DNA of 64,000 bases from Nitrospira sp. (GTDB taxonomy: Bacteria > Nitrospirota > Nitrospiria > Nitrospirales > Nitrospiraceae). Position 1 is the stretch's first letter. Every line of letters begins with the position of its first letter. Below the pieces are notes generated by a model, which made no database searches, was not told where the DNA came from, and saw only the letters and a list, made by a program, of their open reading frames with translations. The position numbers were made by a program, and so were the translations under genes. Of the stretch, positions 24,537 to 34,158 are shown in pieces. The DNA lies in the NCBI GenBank assembly GCA_022842445.1, contig JALHPO010000008.1, forward strand, positions 1 to 64,000. The letters run 5' to 3'.

Positions 24537-25724
24537 ATGCCAACTCAAGATTTGAAAGACAACGCGGCCAGATACCTGATGCAGACCTACACGCGTCAAC
24601 CGATCTCGATTGTTCGAGGTCGTGGCGCGAAGGTGTATGACATGGAAGGCCGGGAGTATCTCGATTTTGTCGGCGGCATCGCCGTCAATCTGCTGGGCCA
24701 CGGGCATCCGGACCTCGTCCAGGCCATCCAACAGCAAGCGGCACAACTGATCCACGTGTCGAACCTCTACTACACGGAACCGCAAGTCACATTGGCAAAA
24801 ATTCTCGTCGAGCACTCCTTTGCCGACCGCGCGTTCTTCTGCAACAGCGGCGCGGAAGCCAATGAAGCCGCCATCAAGCTCGCACGGCGCTATGCGCACA
24901 TGAAATACGGCGAGAGCCGGTTCGAAATCATCACGATGAAGAATTCGTTCCATGGCAGGACGCTGGCCATGATCACCGCCACAGGGCAAGACAAGGTTCA
25001 GAAGGGTTTCGAACCGCTGATGCCGGGGTTTTCCTACGCGCCATTCAACGACATGGCTGCGATCGAAGCCATGGCCGGGGAGCGGACTGCCGGCATTATG
25101 CTGGAACCGGTGCAAGGCGAAGGCGGGGTGCATGTAGCCGGCCGCGAATACCTCACGCGCCTTCGGGAATTCTGTACGACACACGATATCCTGCTCATTT
25201 TCGACGAAGTGCAAACCGGGATGGGCAGAACCGGCACGCTCTTCGCCTATGAGCAATTGGGAGTGGCGCCCGACATCATGACCCTGGCCAAGGGGTTGGG
25301 CGGCGGGGTTCCGATCGGAGCGTGCCTGGCGAAGGAGTCGGTTGCGTCGGCATTTTCGGCTGGCGCCCACGCGTCTACCTTTGGCGGAAATCCGCTGGCC
25401 TGTGCCGCGGCAGTGGCCGTATGTGGGGCGCTGCTTGAAGGACATGTCTTGGATCGAGTCAAGCCGATGGGCGACTACCTGGCCAACGCCTTGACTGAGT
25501 GCAAAGCCCGCCATCACGTCGTACGGGACATCCGCGGTATCGGGCTTCTGCAGGGCATGGAATTGGACATCGATGCCAAAACAGTGGTTGCCGAGGCCCT
25601 ATCGCGCGGCGTGCTCATCAATGCGGCAGGCGAACGGGTGCTGCGATTTGTGCCTCCGCTGGTGATCACCACACAGGAAATCGACCAGCTGATCGACACG
25701 TTGGACGCGATTTTCACCCGGTGA
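24537..25724 (+). CDS. argD: Acetylornithine aminotransferase
   Basis: 395 residues, full length. Class III PLP aminotransferase with FFCNSGAEANEAAIKLARRY near residue 100, the SFHGRTLAMI segment, the PLP aspartate in LLIFDEVQTGMGRTG, and the lysine in TLAKGLGGGVPIGA that binds PLP. It converts N-acetylglutamate semialdehyde to N-acetylornithine; in several bacteria it can also act as succinyl-DAP aminotransferase. The argF gene begins directly at its stop codon, starting an eight-gene operon. Confidence 0.94.
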   Translation: MPTQDLKDNAARYLMQTYTRQPISIVRGRGAKVYDMEGREYLDFVGGIAVNLLGHGHPDLVQAIQQQAAQLIHVSNLYYTEPQVTLAKILVEHSFADRAFFCNSGAEANEAAIKLARRYAHMKYGESRFEIITMKNSFHGRTLAMITATGQDKVQKGFEPLMPGFSYAPFNDMAAIEAMAGERTAGIMLEPVQGEGGVHVAGREYLTRLREFCTTHDILLIFDEVQTGMGRTGTLFAYEQLGVAPDIMTLAKGLGGGVPIGACLAKESVASAFSAGAHASTFGGNPLACAAAVAVCGALLEGHVLDRVKPMGDYLANALTECKARHHVVRDIRGIGLLQGMELDIDAKTVVAEALSRGVLINAAGERVLRFVPPLVITTQEIDQLIDTLDAIFTR

Positions 25725-26726
25725 ATGATGGAAGAGAACAATACCCCTCGCATGACCAAGCAGCCTCACCAGCGACCACACAGGCCCGGCTATGCCAAAG
25801 ATCTTCTGGACGTGGCGGCCATGCCGCGCAAACAGATCGATGATTTGCTGCGCCTGGCGGCCTCGCTGAAAACCAAGCAGCGCCGATCGACGCCCCATCG
25901 GCTCTTGCCCGGCAAGACACTGGGACTGTTGTTCCAAAAGCCGTCGACGCGCACCAGGGTGTCGTTCGAAGCCGGCATGAACCAGCTGGGAGGCCATGCG
26001 CTGGCGCTTCCCATGGGAGACATTCAGCTTTCCCGCGGAGAAACGGTCTCGGACACGGCGCGTGTACTCTCTCGTTACTTGGATGGAATCGTGATTCGAA
26101 CCTACGACCACGCCGTCGTCGAGGAATGGGCGGCGGAGGCCAGTATGCCGGTGATCAATGGGCTGACAGACCATAGCCATCCATGCCAAGCGCTGTCCGA
26201 TCTCCTGACGATCCAGGAAGTCAAAGGCCGGCTCAAGGGCCTGACCCTCGCGTACATCGGAGACGGGAACAACGTCGCCAATTCTCTCATTGAAGCAGGC
26301 GTCAAAATGGGCATGCGGGTCGTCGCCGGATGTCCGGCCGGTTATCAGCCGGATCAACACGTCATCGACCGGGCGATCGTCGAAGCAGAAACCACCGGCG
26401 GCGCGGTCGAGATCCTGGAAAATCCACAGGTAGCAGTGAAGGAAGCGGACGTGATCTACACCGACGTCTGGATCAGTATGGGGCGCGAACGTGAACAGGC
26501 GCGGCGGCTGAAAATCCTGGCCTCCTACCAACTCAACGGGCGGCTGCTGCAACGGGCCAAACCGGATGCCATCGTCATGCATTGTTTACCGGCCCATCGT
26601 GGAGAAGAGATCGCGGCAGACGTACTCGACGGGCCACAGTCGGTCGTCATCGATCAGGCGGAAAACCGGCTGCACATGCAGAAGGCGATTTTGGTGCAAC
26701 TGCTCACTCGACAGAAAGGCGGATAG
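25725..26726 (+). CDS. argF: Ornithine carbamoyltransferase
   Basis: 333 residues. Carbamoyl-phosphate motif STRTR at residues 74-78, ornithine/carbamoyl-phosphate region DHSHPCQALSDLLTI, and the catalytic HCLPAHRGEEI at about 286-296. It makes citrulline from ornithine and carbamoyl phosphate. Compared with family members it has about 25 extra N-terminal residues with no clear fold (MMEENNTPRMTKQPHQRPHR), and an ATG at 25752 is a possible start. It abuts argD without gap. Confidence 0.95.
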   Translation: MMEENNTPRMTKQPHQRPHRPGYAKDLLDVAAMPRKQIDDLLRLAASLKTKQRRSTPHRLLPGKTLGLLFQKPSTRTRVSFEAGMNQLGGHALALPMGDIQLSRGETVSDTARVLSRYLDGIVIRTYDHAVVEEWAAEASMPVINGLTDHSHPCQALSDLLTIQEVKGRLKGLTLAYIGDGNNVANSLIEAGVKMGMRVVAGCPAGYQPDQHVIDRAIVEAETTGGAVEILENPQVAVKEADVIYTDVWISMGREREQARRLKILASYQLNGRLLQRAKPDAIVMHCLPAHRGEEIAADVLDGPQSVVIDQAENRLHMQKAILVQLLTRQKGG

Positions 26727-26738
26727 TCCGAAACCACC

Positions 26739-27953
26739 ATGACACGCAAACCGATCAAGAAAATTGTCCTGGCCTACTCAGGCGGGCTCGACACCTCCGT
26801 TATTTTGAAATGGCTCCAGGAAACGTATGACGCCGAGGTCATCGCCTTCTGCGCCGATCTCGGCCAGGGCGAAGATCTGCGGGCCATCAAAGCCAAAGCG
26901 CAGAAGCTCGGCGTGAAGAAGGTGTATGTCGAGGACCTGCGTGAAACGTTTGTTAAAGACTATGTGTTCCCGATGTTGCGCGGCAACGCCATGTATGAAG
27001 GCTGCTATCTGCTGGGCACCTCCATCGCCCGTCCGCTGATCGCGCGCCGGCAGGCCGAGATCGCCCTGAAAGAAGGCGCCGAAGCGGTCTCGCACGGCGC
27101 AACAGGCAAGGGAAACGATCAGGTGCGATTCGAGCTGACCTATACGGCGCTCGCCCCCGGTCTTAAAATCATCGCCCCCTGGCGCGAATGGACGATGCGG
27201 TCAAGACGCGAATTGATCGAGTATGCGGAGCGCCATGGCATTCCGATCACCGCGACAAAAGCCAAACCCTACAGCATGGACCTGAACCTCTTCCATATCA
27301 GCTATGAGGGGGGCATTCTCGAAGATCCCTGGTCGGCGCCGCCGGATGAAATATTCCAAATGACGGTCTCGCCGGAACAAGCCCCGAACAAGCCGCTGGA
27401 AGTGGAGATCGAGTACGTCGCCGGCAACCCCGTGGCCGTCGACGGCAAAAAAATGAGCCCGGCGACGCTCCTGGCCCATCTCAATAAGCTGGGCGGCGCA
27501 CACGGAATCGGCCGAGTCGATTTGGTCGAGAATCGCTATGTCGGCATGAAGTCTCGCGGGGTCTACGAAACACCGGGCGGCACGATTCTCCATGTCGCCC
27601 ACCGGGGGCTTGAATCCTTGACGATGGACCGTGAAGTGCTCCACTTCCGGGACAGCTTGATCCCGCGGTACGCCGATCTCATCTACAACGGCTATTGGTT
27701 CAGTCCTGAGCGTGACATGATCCAGACGGCAATCGATGCCGCCCAAAAAGATGTAAGCGGCACGGCGCGCGTCAAGCTGTACAAGGGCGGGTGCACGCTT
27801 GCCGGCCGCAAATCCAAGAATTCCCTCTATCGTTTGGACATCGCCACATTTGAAGAGGACGAAGTCTACGACCAAAAGGACGCGGAGGGATTCATCCGCC
27901 TGAACGGGTTGCGATTGAAGATCAGAGCTCAGCGGCGGAAGGCTTCGACCTGA
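26739..27953 (+). CDS. argG: Argininosuccinate synthase
   Basis: 404 residues. N-type ATP pyrophosphatase motif [15 protein letters not shown] near the start, then [15 protein letters not shown] and the substrate loop segments [15 protein letters not shown]. It condenses citrulline and aspartate with ATP to argininosuccinate. It lies 12 bases after argF and shares one base with argH (TGATG), so the arg genes are one transcript. Confidence 0.96.
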   Translation: MTRKPIKKIVLAYSGGLDTSVILKWLQETYDAEVIAFCADLGQGEDLRAIKAKAQKLGVKKVYVEDLRETFVKDYVFPMLRGNAMYEGCYLLGTSIARPLIARRQAEIALKEGAEAVSHGATGKGNDQVRFELTYTALAPGLKIIAPWREWTMRSRRELIEYAERHGIPITATKAKPYSMDLNLFHISYEGGILEDPWSAPPDEIFQMTVSPEQAPNKPLEVEIEYVAGNPVAVDGKKMSPATLLAHLNKLGGAHGIGRVDLVENRYVGMKSRGVYETPGGTILHVAHRGLESLTMDREVLHFRDSLIPRYADLIYNGYWFSPERDMIQTAIDAAQKDVSGTARVKLYKGGCTLAGRKSKNSLYRLDIATFEEDEVYDQKDAEGFIRLNGLRLKIRAQRRKAST

Positions 27954-29365
27954 TGGCGACGGCAAAACGAACCCGCCGGACGGCCGCCGCTTCCGGCAAG
28001 GCCTGGGGAGGGCGGTTTCGCGAGAATACGAACCGGCTCGTCGAAGCCTTCACCGTTTCGGTGGCAGTGGATCGGCGGCTCTATGCCCATGACATCCAAG
28101 GAAGCATTGCGCATTGCCAGACACTCGGCAAAGCACGCGTGCTGTCGCCCCGCGAAACGAAAACCATTGTGCGCGGGCTTATCCTGGTCAAGGCGGAGCT
28201 GGATCGGGGGCGGTTCAAGTTTACGCCCCACGACGAAGACATTCACATGGCGATTGAACGGCGGTTGACCGAACTGATCGGTCCCTTGGGCGGCAAGCTG
28301 CATACGGGCCGGAGCAGAAATGATCAGGTGGCGCTGGACATTCGACTCTATCTCCGGGACCGACTCGACCGGCTGACTGAGCAGTGCGCGGAATTTCAGC
28401 GCGTCTTGCTCGCCCAGGCACATGCGAATCTTCCGATCGCAATGCCCGGCTATACCCACTTGCAACGGGCGCAGCCCGTCCTGTTTGCCCATCATCTGCT
28501 CGCCTATGTGGAGATGGTCGATCGGGACAAGGGACGTTTCCGCGATGCCAAAACCAGACTCAACGTCATGCCGCTCGGGTCAGGAGCCCTGGCCGGAACG
28601 AATTATCCGGTAGACCGGCGATACACAGCCAAGCTGCTAGGTTTCCCGGCCGTGACGGCCAACAGCATGGATGCGGTATCCGATCGCGACTTCATGATCG
28701 AAACGGCATCAGCCCTATCCATTGCAATGATGCATTTATCCCGGCTCAGCGAAGAGCTGATCCTTTGGGCATCGCAGGAATTCCGGTTCGTCGATTTGCC
28801 GGACGCATTTTGCACCGGCAGCAGCATGATGCCGCAGAAAAAGAATCCCGATGTCCCCGAGTTGGTCCGAGGCAAGACCGGGCGTGTCTATGGCCACCTC
28901 ATGAATCTTCTCGTCACCCTCAAGGCCCTCCCGTTGAGTTATAATCGGGACTTGCAGGAGGACAAGCCGGCGCTTTTTGATGCACTCGACACAGTAGAGG
29001 CCTCCCTGAATGTCATGACCGAATTGATGCGCCGCCTCAAGGTAAACCGGGACGTGCTCGCGCGGTCGTTAGAGAGCGGTGGTTTTCTTGCAACCGAATT
29101 AGCCGACTACTTGGTGGAACGCGGCGTGCCCTTTCGGGAAGCGCATGGAATCACTGGACAGATCGTACGTTCGGCGATTGAACAGGAGCGCGAGTTGACT
29201 GATTTTTCATTGCAGGAACTGCGCGTGTTCTCCGATCGGATTGAACGAGGAGTCTTCGCGCGATTGACCGTTTCGGCGGCAATCGACCGGAAGCGGCAGA
29301 TCGGCGGAACGGCGCGTGGACGAGTGGAGCAACGGCTCAAAGAACTGGAGCGGTCACTCCGATGA
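27953..29365 (+). CDS. argH: Argininosuccinate lyase
   Basis: 470 residues. Fumarase/ASL superfamily signature GSSMMPQKKNPDVPEL near residue 282, the family segment HTGRSRNDQVALDIRLYLRD, and GYTHLQRAQPVLFAHH (catalytic His). It splits argininosuccinate into arginine and fumarate. The N-terminal 15 residues are basic (ATAKRTRRTAAASGKAWGG); the conserved part starts at AWGGRFRE. Its stop overlaps the following lipoprotein start by four bases. Confidence 0.96.
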   Translation: MATAKRTRRTAAASGKAWGGRFRENTNRLVEAFTVSVAVDRRLYAHDIQGSIAHCQTLGKARVLSPRETKTIVRGLILVKAELDRGRFKFTPHDEDIHMAIERRLTELIGPLGGKLHTGRSRNDQVALDIRLYLRDRLDRLTEQCAEFQRVLLAQAHANLPIAMPGYTHLQRAQPVLFAHHLLAYVEMVDRDKGRFRDAKTRLNVMPLGSGALAGTNYPVDRRYTAKLLGFPAVTANSMDAVSDRDFMIETASALSIAMMHLSRLSEELILWASQEFRFVDLPDAFCTGSSMMPQKKNPDVPELVRGKTGRVYGHLMNLLVTLKALPLSYNRDLQEDKPALFDALDTVEASLNVMTELMRRLKVNRDVLARSLESGGFLATELADYLVERGVPFREAHGITGQIVRSAIEQERELTDFSLQELRVFSDRIERGVFARLTVSAAIDRKRQIGGTARGRVEQRLKELERSLR

Positions 29366-29598
29366 AACACCTCGCACTCATCGTCACAGCAGGCCTGATG
29401 AGTTCCTGCGGTGTGGTAGGGGCTCCGGTTGCGCCGGAGACCGTCGGCGTGACGCCCACCATCGAATCCCAAAAGAGGCAGCATGAGGCCCAGACGGCGC
29501 AGCAGCGGGAAACGGCGGCTAAATCCGAAGAGCCGGACCCTGCCCTGCTGGACCAGGATGAGCTCCTGCCGCCGTTGCGTCCGGTGGGCACGAGATGA
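29362..29598 (+). CDS. Small lipoprotein between argH and lysA (LptM-like position)
   Basis: 78 residues. A lipoprotein signal peptide with lipobox LMSSC (Cys16) is followed by GVVGAP, then a Gln/Glu-rich tail. The C-G-x-x-G start after the lipobox and the position directly before lysA resemble LptM (YifL), a short lipoprotein that helps mature the LPS translocon LptDE and lies next to lysA/dapF in many Gram-negatives. The similarity is limited to a few residues, so the function is tentative. It overlaps argH by four bases. Confidence 0.65.
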   Translation: MKHLALIVTAGLMSSCGVVGAPVAPETVGVTPTIESQKRQHEAQTAQQRETAAKSEEPDPALLDQDELLPPLRPVGTR

Positions 29599-29667
29599 GA
29601 CGTACCGGCCTGATTTGCGCCAGTCGCGCGGATGAGCACTTTGACGGCTTGAACAAGGAATTTCAGC

Positions 29668-30930
29668 ATGAATAATTTCGAGTATCGCCACGGCGAATTA
29701 TATTGCGAGCATGTGCCGGTCAGCCGCATCGCAAAGGAGCTCGGGACTCCCTGTTATGTCTATAGCCATGCCACGCTCGTCCGCCACTTCAAGGCATACG
29801 ACAGCGCCTTCAAAAATATTCCCCACATCGTCGCCTTCGCAATGAAAGCCAACTCCAACCTGGCTATCCTGCGATTGATGGCGAAGGAGGGGAGCGGCGC
29901 GGACATCGTGTCGGGCGGGGAACTGTTTCGAGCCCTCACAGCAGGCGTGCCGGCTTCCAAGATCATCTTCGCCGGCGTCGGTAAGTCGGCCGATGAAATC
30001 CGCGATGCGTTGAAGGCAGACATCCTCATGTTCAACATCGAATCGTCCGCGGAGATCCACGCGATCAACGAGGTCGCTGCCTCCGTCGGCAAGAAAGCAC
30101 GGATCGCGTTGCGGATCAATCCGGACGTGGATCCCAAAACACATCCGTACATCTCGACCGGAATGAAGAAGAGCAAGTTCGGCATTGCGGCGGATCGCGC
30201 GCTGGAAGAGTACAAGATGGCGTCCTCACTGAGCCACATCGACATTGTCGGGGTCCATGCCCACATCGGCTCACAATTGACGGACGTGACGCCGTTCGTG
30301 GATTCGCTGAAGAAGGTCGTGGCGCTTATCGATACGCTGAAAGGCCAAGGCATCAACATCCGCTATCTGAACATCGGCGGCGGGCTCGGCATCACCTATG
30401 ATGCGGAGAAACCGCCCTTGCCACAGGACTTGGCCGATGCGATTTCGCCGCTCGTCAAGGATCTGGGCTTGACGCTGGTGATGGAGCCAGGCCGTGTCAT
30501 CGTCGGGAATGCCGGAATTCTCGTCACAAAAGCCCTCTACCGCAAAGAGGGAGAATCGAAGACATTCGTCATCGTCGACGCGGCCATGAACGATTTGATC
30601 CGCCCCAGCCTCTATGGCGCCTATCACGAAATCCGCCCGCTCGATGAAGCCGCCGGCCGTCGCGACAAACAGCAAGTCGATATCGTCGGCCCGGTCTGCG
30701 AGTCGGGAGATTTTCTGGCCAAAGACCGGCTGTTGGCGACTATCCAGCCGGGCGAATTGCTGGCCGTGATGAGCGCAGGCGCCTATGGGTTTGTCATGGC
30801 GTCGAACTACAACTCCCGTCCCCGTGTGCCTGAGGTGCTCATTAAGGACGGGGAAATTCACGTTATTCGCGCACGCGAAACCTACGACGACTTAATCAAG
30901 GGCGAAACCATTCCGGCTTTTCTCAGCTAA
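29668..30930 (+). CDS. lysA: Diaminopimelate decarboxylase
   Basis: 420 residues. Fold III PLP enzyme: Lys60 in AFAMKANSN binds PLP, HIGSQLTD and GGGLGITYD are substrate and phosphate-binding loops, EPGRVIVGNAG follows, and the C-terminal GPVCESGDFLAKDR holds the catalytic Cys of the dimer partner. It decarboxylates meso-diaminopimelate to lysine. AAGGAA precedes the ATG. It is followed by dapA and dapB. Confidence 0.97.
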   Translation: MNNFEYRHGELYCEHVPVSRIAKELGTPCYVYSHATLVRHFKAYDSAFKNIPHIVAFAMKANSNLAILRLMAKEGSGADIVSGGELFRALTAGVPASKIIFAGVGKSADEIRDALKADILMFNIESSAEIHAINEVAASVGKKARIALRINPDVDPKTHPYISTGMKKSKFGIAADRALEEYKMASSLSHIDIVGVHAHIGSQLTDVTPFVDSLKKVVALIDTLKGQGINIRYLNIGGGLGITYDAEKPPLPQDLADAISPLVKDLGLTLVMEPGRVIVGNAGILVTKALYRKEGESKTFVIVDAAMNDLIRPSLYGAYHEIRPLDEAAGRRDKQQVDIVGPVCESGDFLAKDRLLATIQPGELLAVMSAGAYGFVMASNYNSRPRVPEVLIKDGEIHVIRARETYDDLIKGETIPAFLS

Positions 30931-30941
30931 GAGGCGCCATC

Positions 30942-31814
30942 ATGTTCACCGGTTCGCATGTTGCCATCGTCACACCGTTTAGGAAAAGCGCGATCGACGA
31001 GCGGGCATTCTCTGATTTGATTGAGTGGCAGATCGCCAGCGGCACAAACGGCATCGTGCCCTGCGGCACCACCGGCGAATCCGCCACGCTGTCCCATGAA
31101 GAACACAACCGGGTCATTGAGTTGACGGTGGAAATCGTGAACCGGCGCGTGCCGGTAATCGCCGGGACCGGCTCGAACAGTACAGACGAGGCGATTGCTC
31201 TCACCCGGCATGCGAAGCAGGCTGGAGCGGACGGCGCATTGCTGATCACGCCGTACTACAACAAGCCTACCCAGGAGGGCCTCTATCGCCACTACAAAGC
31301 GGTGGCGGAATCCGTCGATCTTCCGCTCGTGCTGTACAACATTCCCGGACGCACCGGCGTCAACATGCTGCCCTCGACCATTGCCCGCCTTTCGGCGATC
31401 AAGACGATCGTCGGAGTCAAAGAAGGCAGCGGATCGGTTCAGCAGGCATCGGATATCGTCCAGATGTGCGGCGACCGGTTGACCGTCTTGGCCGGGGATG
31501 ATTCCTTGACGCTGCCGATGATGGCAGTCGGGGGAAAAGGTGTCATTACCGTGACCGCCAATATTGTACCGGCTGAAATGGCCGCTTTAGTGAACGCCTT
31601 TTCCAGTGGGAACATTGCCGAAGCGCAGCGGATTCACTTCAAGTTGTCGCCTTTGTTTGCGGCATTGTTCTTTGAGACCAATCCGATTCCGGTCAAAGAG
31701 GCACTCGGAATGATGGGTAAGATCGACCCGGAATTGCGCCTCCCGCTCTGTTCGATGGCGCAGGACACTCGAGAAAAACTAGTCCGGGCCTTAAAAGACG
31801 CCAAGTTGATCTGA
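30942..31814 (+). CDS. dapA: 4-hydroxy-tetrahydrodipicolinate synthase
   Basis: 290 residues. TIM barrel with GTTGESATLSHEEHNRVIE, Tyr132 in LYNIPGRTG and Schiff-base Lys160 in VGVKEGSG. It condenses pyruvate and aspartate semialdehyde as the first committed step of DAP/lysine synthesis. Eleven bases separate it from lysA. Its lysine-sensitive site could not be judged from sequence alone. Confidence 0.96.
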   Translation: MFTGSHVAIVTPFRKSAIDERAFSDLIEWQIASGTNGIVPCGTTGESATLSHEEHNRVIELTVEIVNRRVPVIAGTGSNSTDEAIALTRHAKQAGADGALLITPYYNKPTQEGLYRHYKAVAESVDLPLVLYNIPGRTGVNMLPSTIARLSAIKTIVGVKEGSGSVQQASDIVQMCGDRLTVLAGDDSLTLPMMAVGGKGVITVTANIVPAEMAALVNAFSSGNIAEAQRIHFKLSPLFAALFFETNPIPVKEALGMMGKIDPELRLPLCSMAQDTREKLVRALKDAKLI

Positions 31815-31848
31815 TCGTTTATTTATCTCTACAACGGCAGGTAACCAG

Positions 31849-32652
31849 ATGATTAAAGTGATTGTAGCAGGGGCAGCCGGACGAATGGGCTGTCGGTTGG
31901 TGTCGCTGGTGAGAGACTCCACCGCTTTGACGTTGGCCGGAGCCTTGGAAGGAAAAGGCCACCACGCGTTGGGGGAAGATGCCGGAGAAATGGCCGGAGC
32001 CGGGCATGCCGGCATCCCTATCACAGACGATCTGGCCGCCCTCATGGAACGAGGCGATGTCGTCATTGATTTCTCCGCCCCCGAAGCAACTCTGGGGCAC
32101 TTGCGAATTGTCGCTCAGCATCGCCGGGCAATGGTCATCGGCACCACCGGATTTTCGGCTTCAGAACTCGACGAACTCAAGTCACTGGGTCGACAAGTTC
32201 CCTGTGTGCTGTCTCCCAACATGAGCGTCGGAGTGAATTTGATTTACAAGGTCATCGGCGAAATGGCCAAGACACTCGGTGAGGAGTACGACATCGAGGT
32301 GATCGAGGCCCATCATCGCCTCAAAAAAGACGCGCCAAGCGGGACGGCACTCAAGATGGCCGAGATCCTTGCGCGAGGGGTGAACCGGGACTTGAATCAA
32401 GTCGGCGTCTATGCGCGCAAAGGACTGATCGGCGAACGCGCTAGAGGTGAGATCGGGATTCAAACGATCCGCGCCGGCGACATTGTGGGCGATCATACGG
32501 TGTTGTTCGGCGGCATGGGCGAGCGGATCGAAATCACCCATCGAGCCAGCAGTCGAGATACCTTTGCCCGGGGCGCGTTGCGCGCAGCACGATGGGTGGT
32601 CCGCCAGCATCCCGGTCTGTACGACATGATGGATGTACTGAGCCTTCGCTAA
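31849..32652 (+). CDS. dapB: 4-hydroxy-tetrahydrodipicolinate reductase
   Basis: 267 residues. N-terminal NAD(P)-binding VIVAGAAGRMGCRLV, then VIGTTGFSASELDEL, the substrate segment EVIEAHHRLKKDAPSGTAL with catalytic His and Lys, and GIQTIRAGDIVGDHTV. It reduces the DapA product. Last gene of the arg-lys operon; a short stem-loop with a T-rich tail at about 32665-32690 may be a weak terminator. DapL, the next enzyme of the route, is encoded elsewhere in this window. Confidence 0.96.
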   Translation: MIKVIVAGAAGRMGCRLVSLVRDSTALTLAGALEGKGHHALGEDAGEMAGAGHAGIPITDDLAALMERGDVVIDFSAPEATLGHLRIVAQHRRAMVIGTTGFSASELDELKSLGRQVPCVLSPNMSVGVNLIYKVIGEMAKTLGEEYDIEVIEAHHRLKKDAPSGTALKMAEILARGVNRDLNQVGVYARKGLIGERARGEIGIQTIRAGDIVGDHTVLFGGMGERIEITHRASSRDTFARGALRAARWVVRQHPGLYDMMDVLSLR

Positions 32653-32770
32653 TAACCGCCATCTACGGAAACACGTTCCGGCTTTCTCTCTAACTCAGCG
32701 CCTACCCGTGTGGAATTGCGCAGGACATTGGCCCGCATAGGGCATTCTCAGAGCATAGGACTAGGAGTCG

Positions 32771-32863
32771 ATGGAGGAATCGGCACCTGGAAAGAATCCG
32801 GGCGGACAACGAAACAGGAAAGACGCAGTGTTGTATGATTCTATCGACGGGGAATCATTCTGA
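32771..32863 (+). CDS. Possible very small ORF, unknown
   Basis: A 30-codon frame (MEESAPGKNPGGQRN onward) preceded by AGGAG four bases before the ATG. There is no homology or context to support it. The rest of 32653-33049 contains only the terminator described next. Confidence 0.18.
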   Translation: MEESAPGKNPGGQRNRKDAVLYDSIDGESF

Positions 32864-32982
32864 CAGTGCTAGGCCGACACCGCTCCCAATGCACAGACTT
32901 CCGCCGAGTTTAATGCTCGTCCGGCAGCCCGCAAAAATCCTGTCACCCCGTCTATCAGGATTGGGCAGGATTAAGAGAGGAA

Positions 32983-33013
32983 AGCGGAAAGCAGCTTGCC
33001 GCCGCCTTCCGCT
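32983..33013 (-). terminator. Terminator of the small zinc-ribbon gene
   Basis: In the minus direction AGCGGAAGGC and GCTTTCCGCT form a 10-bp stem with an 11-base loop, followed by TTCCTCTCTTAAT. Confidence 0.7.
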
Positions 33014-33049
33014 CATCGTCAATCAATGATTGGGATTGTAGCCTACGGA

Positions 33050-33202
33050 TTAATGTCGAGCCGTGATGGGCCGGGGTTCCTGGTCCGCTGCTTTCCGACG
33101 ACCACAATTCAAACAGGCAAATACCGTGATCGCAAGCCCAGCGTCCAAATCCACCGCCCGTTCAGGCAACATCGCACCGTGGCACTTATCGCATGTCTTC
33201 AT
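33050..33202 (-). CDS. Small zinc-ribbon protein (50 residues)
   Basis: Minus-strand frame from ATG 33202 reads MKTCDKCHGAMLPERAVDL, then LAITVFACLNCGRRKAAD and stops at 33050. Two CxxC pairs 24 residues apart form a classic zinc ribbon. It was found because of its clear metal motif and the well-formed terminator just downstream, both pointing to an expressed small gene. The role is unknown; a regulator or RNA-polymerase-binding protein is possible. No strong Shine-Dalgarno. Confidence 0.6.
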   Translation of the reverse strand: MKTCDKCHGAMLPERAVDLDAGLAITVFACLNCGRRKAADQEPRPITARH

Positions 33203-33408
33203 GAGTGAGACTTTAACATTTCTGTTTCACGAAACATATCCTCCTGAAGTACTGGATCGCAAAATGAAGGACTTCCCGTATCTGCCTAGTGCAGATGGTC
33301 CGTTTGGCCCGTCATTTTTTTCTTCCCTGCCAGAGCGAAGACCGGCCACTCCCTTGACAGGTCGCACCCCCTCCCATAGGATTGTGGTCATAGGACTATC
33401 AGACTACA

Positions 33409-33663
33409 ATGTATAGACTTCTGTTCATTTCCGGACTTCTTGTGGTGCTCTACGTCTTGTTACGACAAGTCGTGCGCGGCTTTAAGAACAAGGAGATCGG
33501 TGACGGCGGGGCCTCAGTGGATCACGGCCAGATGGTCGAAGACCCGGAATGCCATATCTTTGTGCCGAGGAGCACGGCCGTGATTGAGAAAATTGACGGA
33601 CAGACGTATTGCTTTTGCAGTAAGCAATGCGCCGTTGCATTTCAAAACCGGCAGGCAGGCTAG
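33409..33663 (+). CDS. Membrane-anchored TRASH/YHS-like metal-binding protein
   Basis: 84 residues. An N-terminal membrane helix (LLFISGLLVVLYVLLRQVV, residues 4-22) is followed by a short cysteine-rich module: EDPECHIFVPRSTAV near residues 44-58 and TYCFCSKQCAVAFQ near residues 66-79, the DPxC...CFCSxxC pattern of TRASH/YHS-like domains found in heavy-metal handling proteins. It probably binds a metal at the membrane surface. Its stop overlaps the convergent lipoprotein gene by four bases. Confidence 0.65.
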   Translation: MYRLLFISGLLVVLYVLLRQVVRGFKNKEIGDGGASVDHGQMVEDPECHIFVPRSTAVIEKIDGQTYCFCSKQCAVAFQNRQAG

Positions 33664-33971
33664 CAGCCAGAGTAGTTGTAGTCCGACAACTTATCTTCCT
33701 TGTCGAACTTCAGCGTAATCTGACATTGATTGGGAGAGAAGTTGAAGAATGGCGGGCCTGATTTTCCTCCGGCAATGCGATAGTAGGTCCAGGCCTCGCC
33801 GCCGAAGAATCGGGGAGCTTTACCGTCCGGAGTGCCCCAGTTTTTCTCAAACCAGGCCTTGTCCTTTCCTTGCATTTCTGCCGGTTTGAGTGACGCTTCA
33901 AGGTAGGGATTGCCTCCTCCGCAGGCCGTCAGGATGAAGCAGGACAGCAAAAGCCAAACAGGTAGTCGCAT
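33660..33971 (-). CDS. Hypothetical lipoprotein
   Basis: 103 residues with lipoprotein signal peptide and lipobox LTAC (Cys17), followed by GGGNPYLEASLKP. The middle has aromatic residues (WFEKNWGTPDGKAPRFFGGEAWTYYR) and one Cys in NQCQITLKF and one at the end (YSGC). The pattern recalls small outer-membrane-assembly (BamE/SmpA-like) lipoproteins in the repeated GTPD..WxY form, but this is only a resemblance. Convergent with the TRASH-like gene. Confidence 0.55.
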   Translation of the reverse strand: MRLPVWLLLSCFILTACGGGNPYLEASLKPAEMQGKDKAWFEKNWGTPDGKAPRFFGGEAWTYYRIAGGKSGPPFFNFSPNQCQITLKFDKEDKLSDYNYSGC

Positions 33972-34158
33972 GGTGCTATCTCCCGGATCATACGCTTGTT
34001 CTCATTGAATGACCCTGAATATTATCCCCCACAGAAAGGCCTGTCAAACCAGAGGGCAAATAGAGAGATTGCGGTGAGGTTGAGTTCTCCCTACAATGAC
34101 CGATAGCGACATGTCTGCATCTGAGACCGCATTGAACTTGAGTTGAAAGGAGCCGCAC

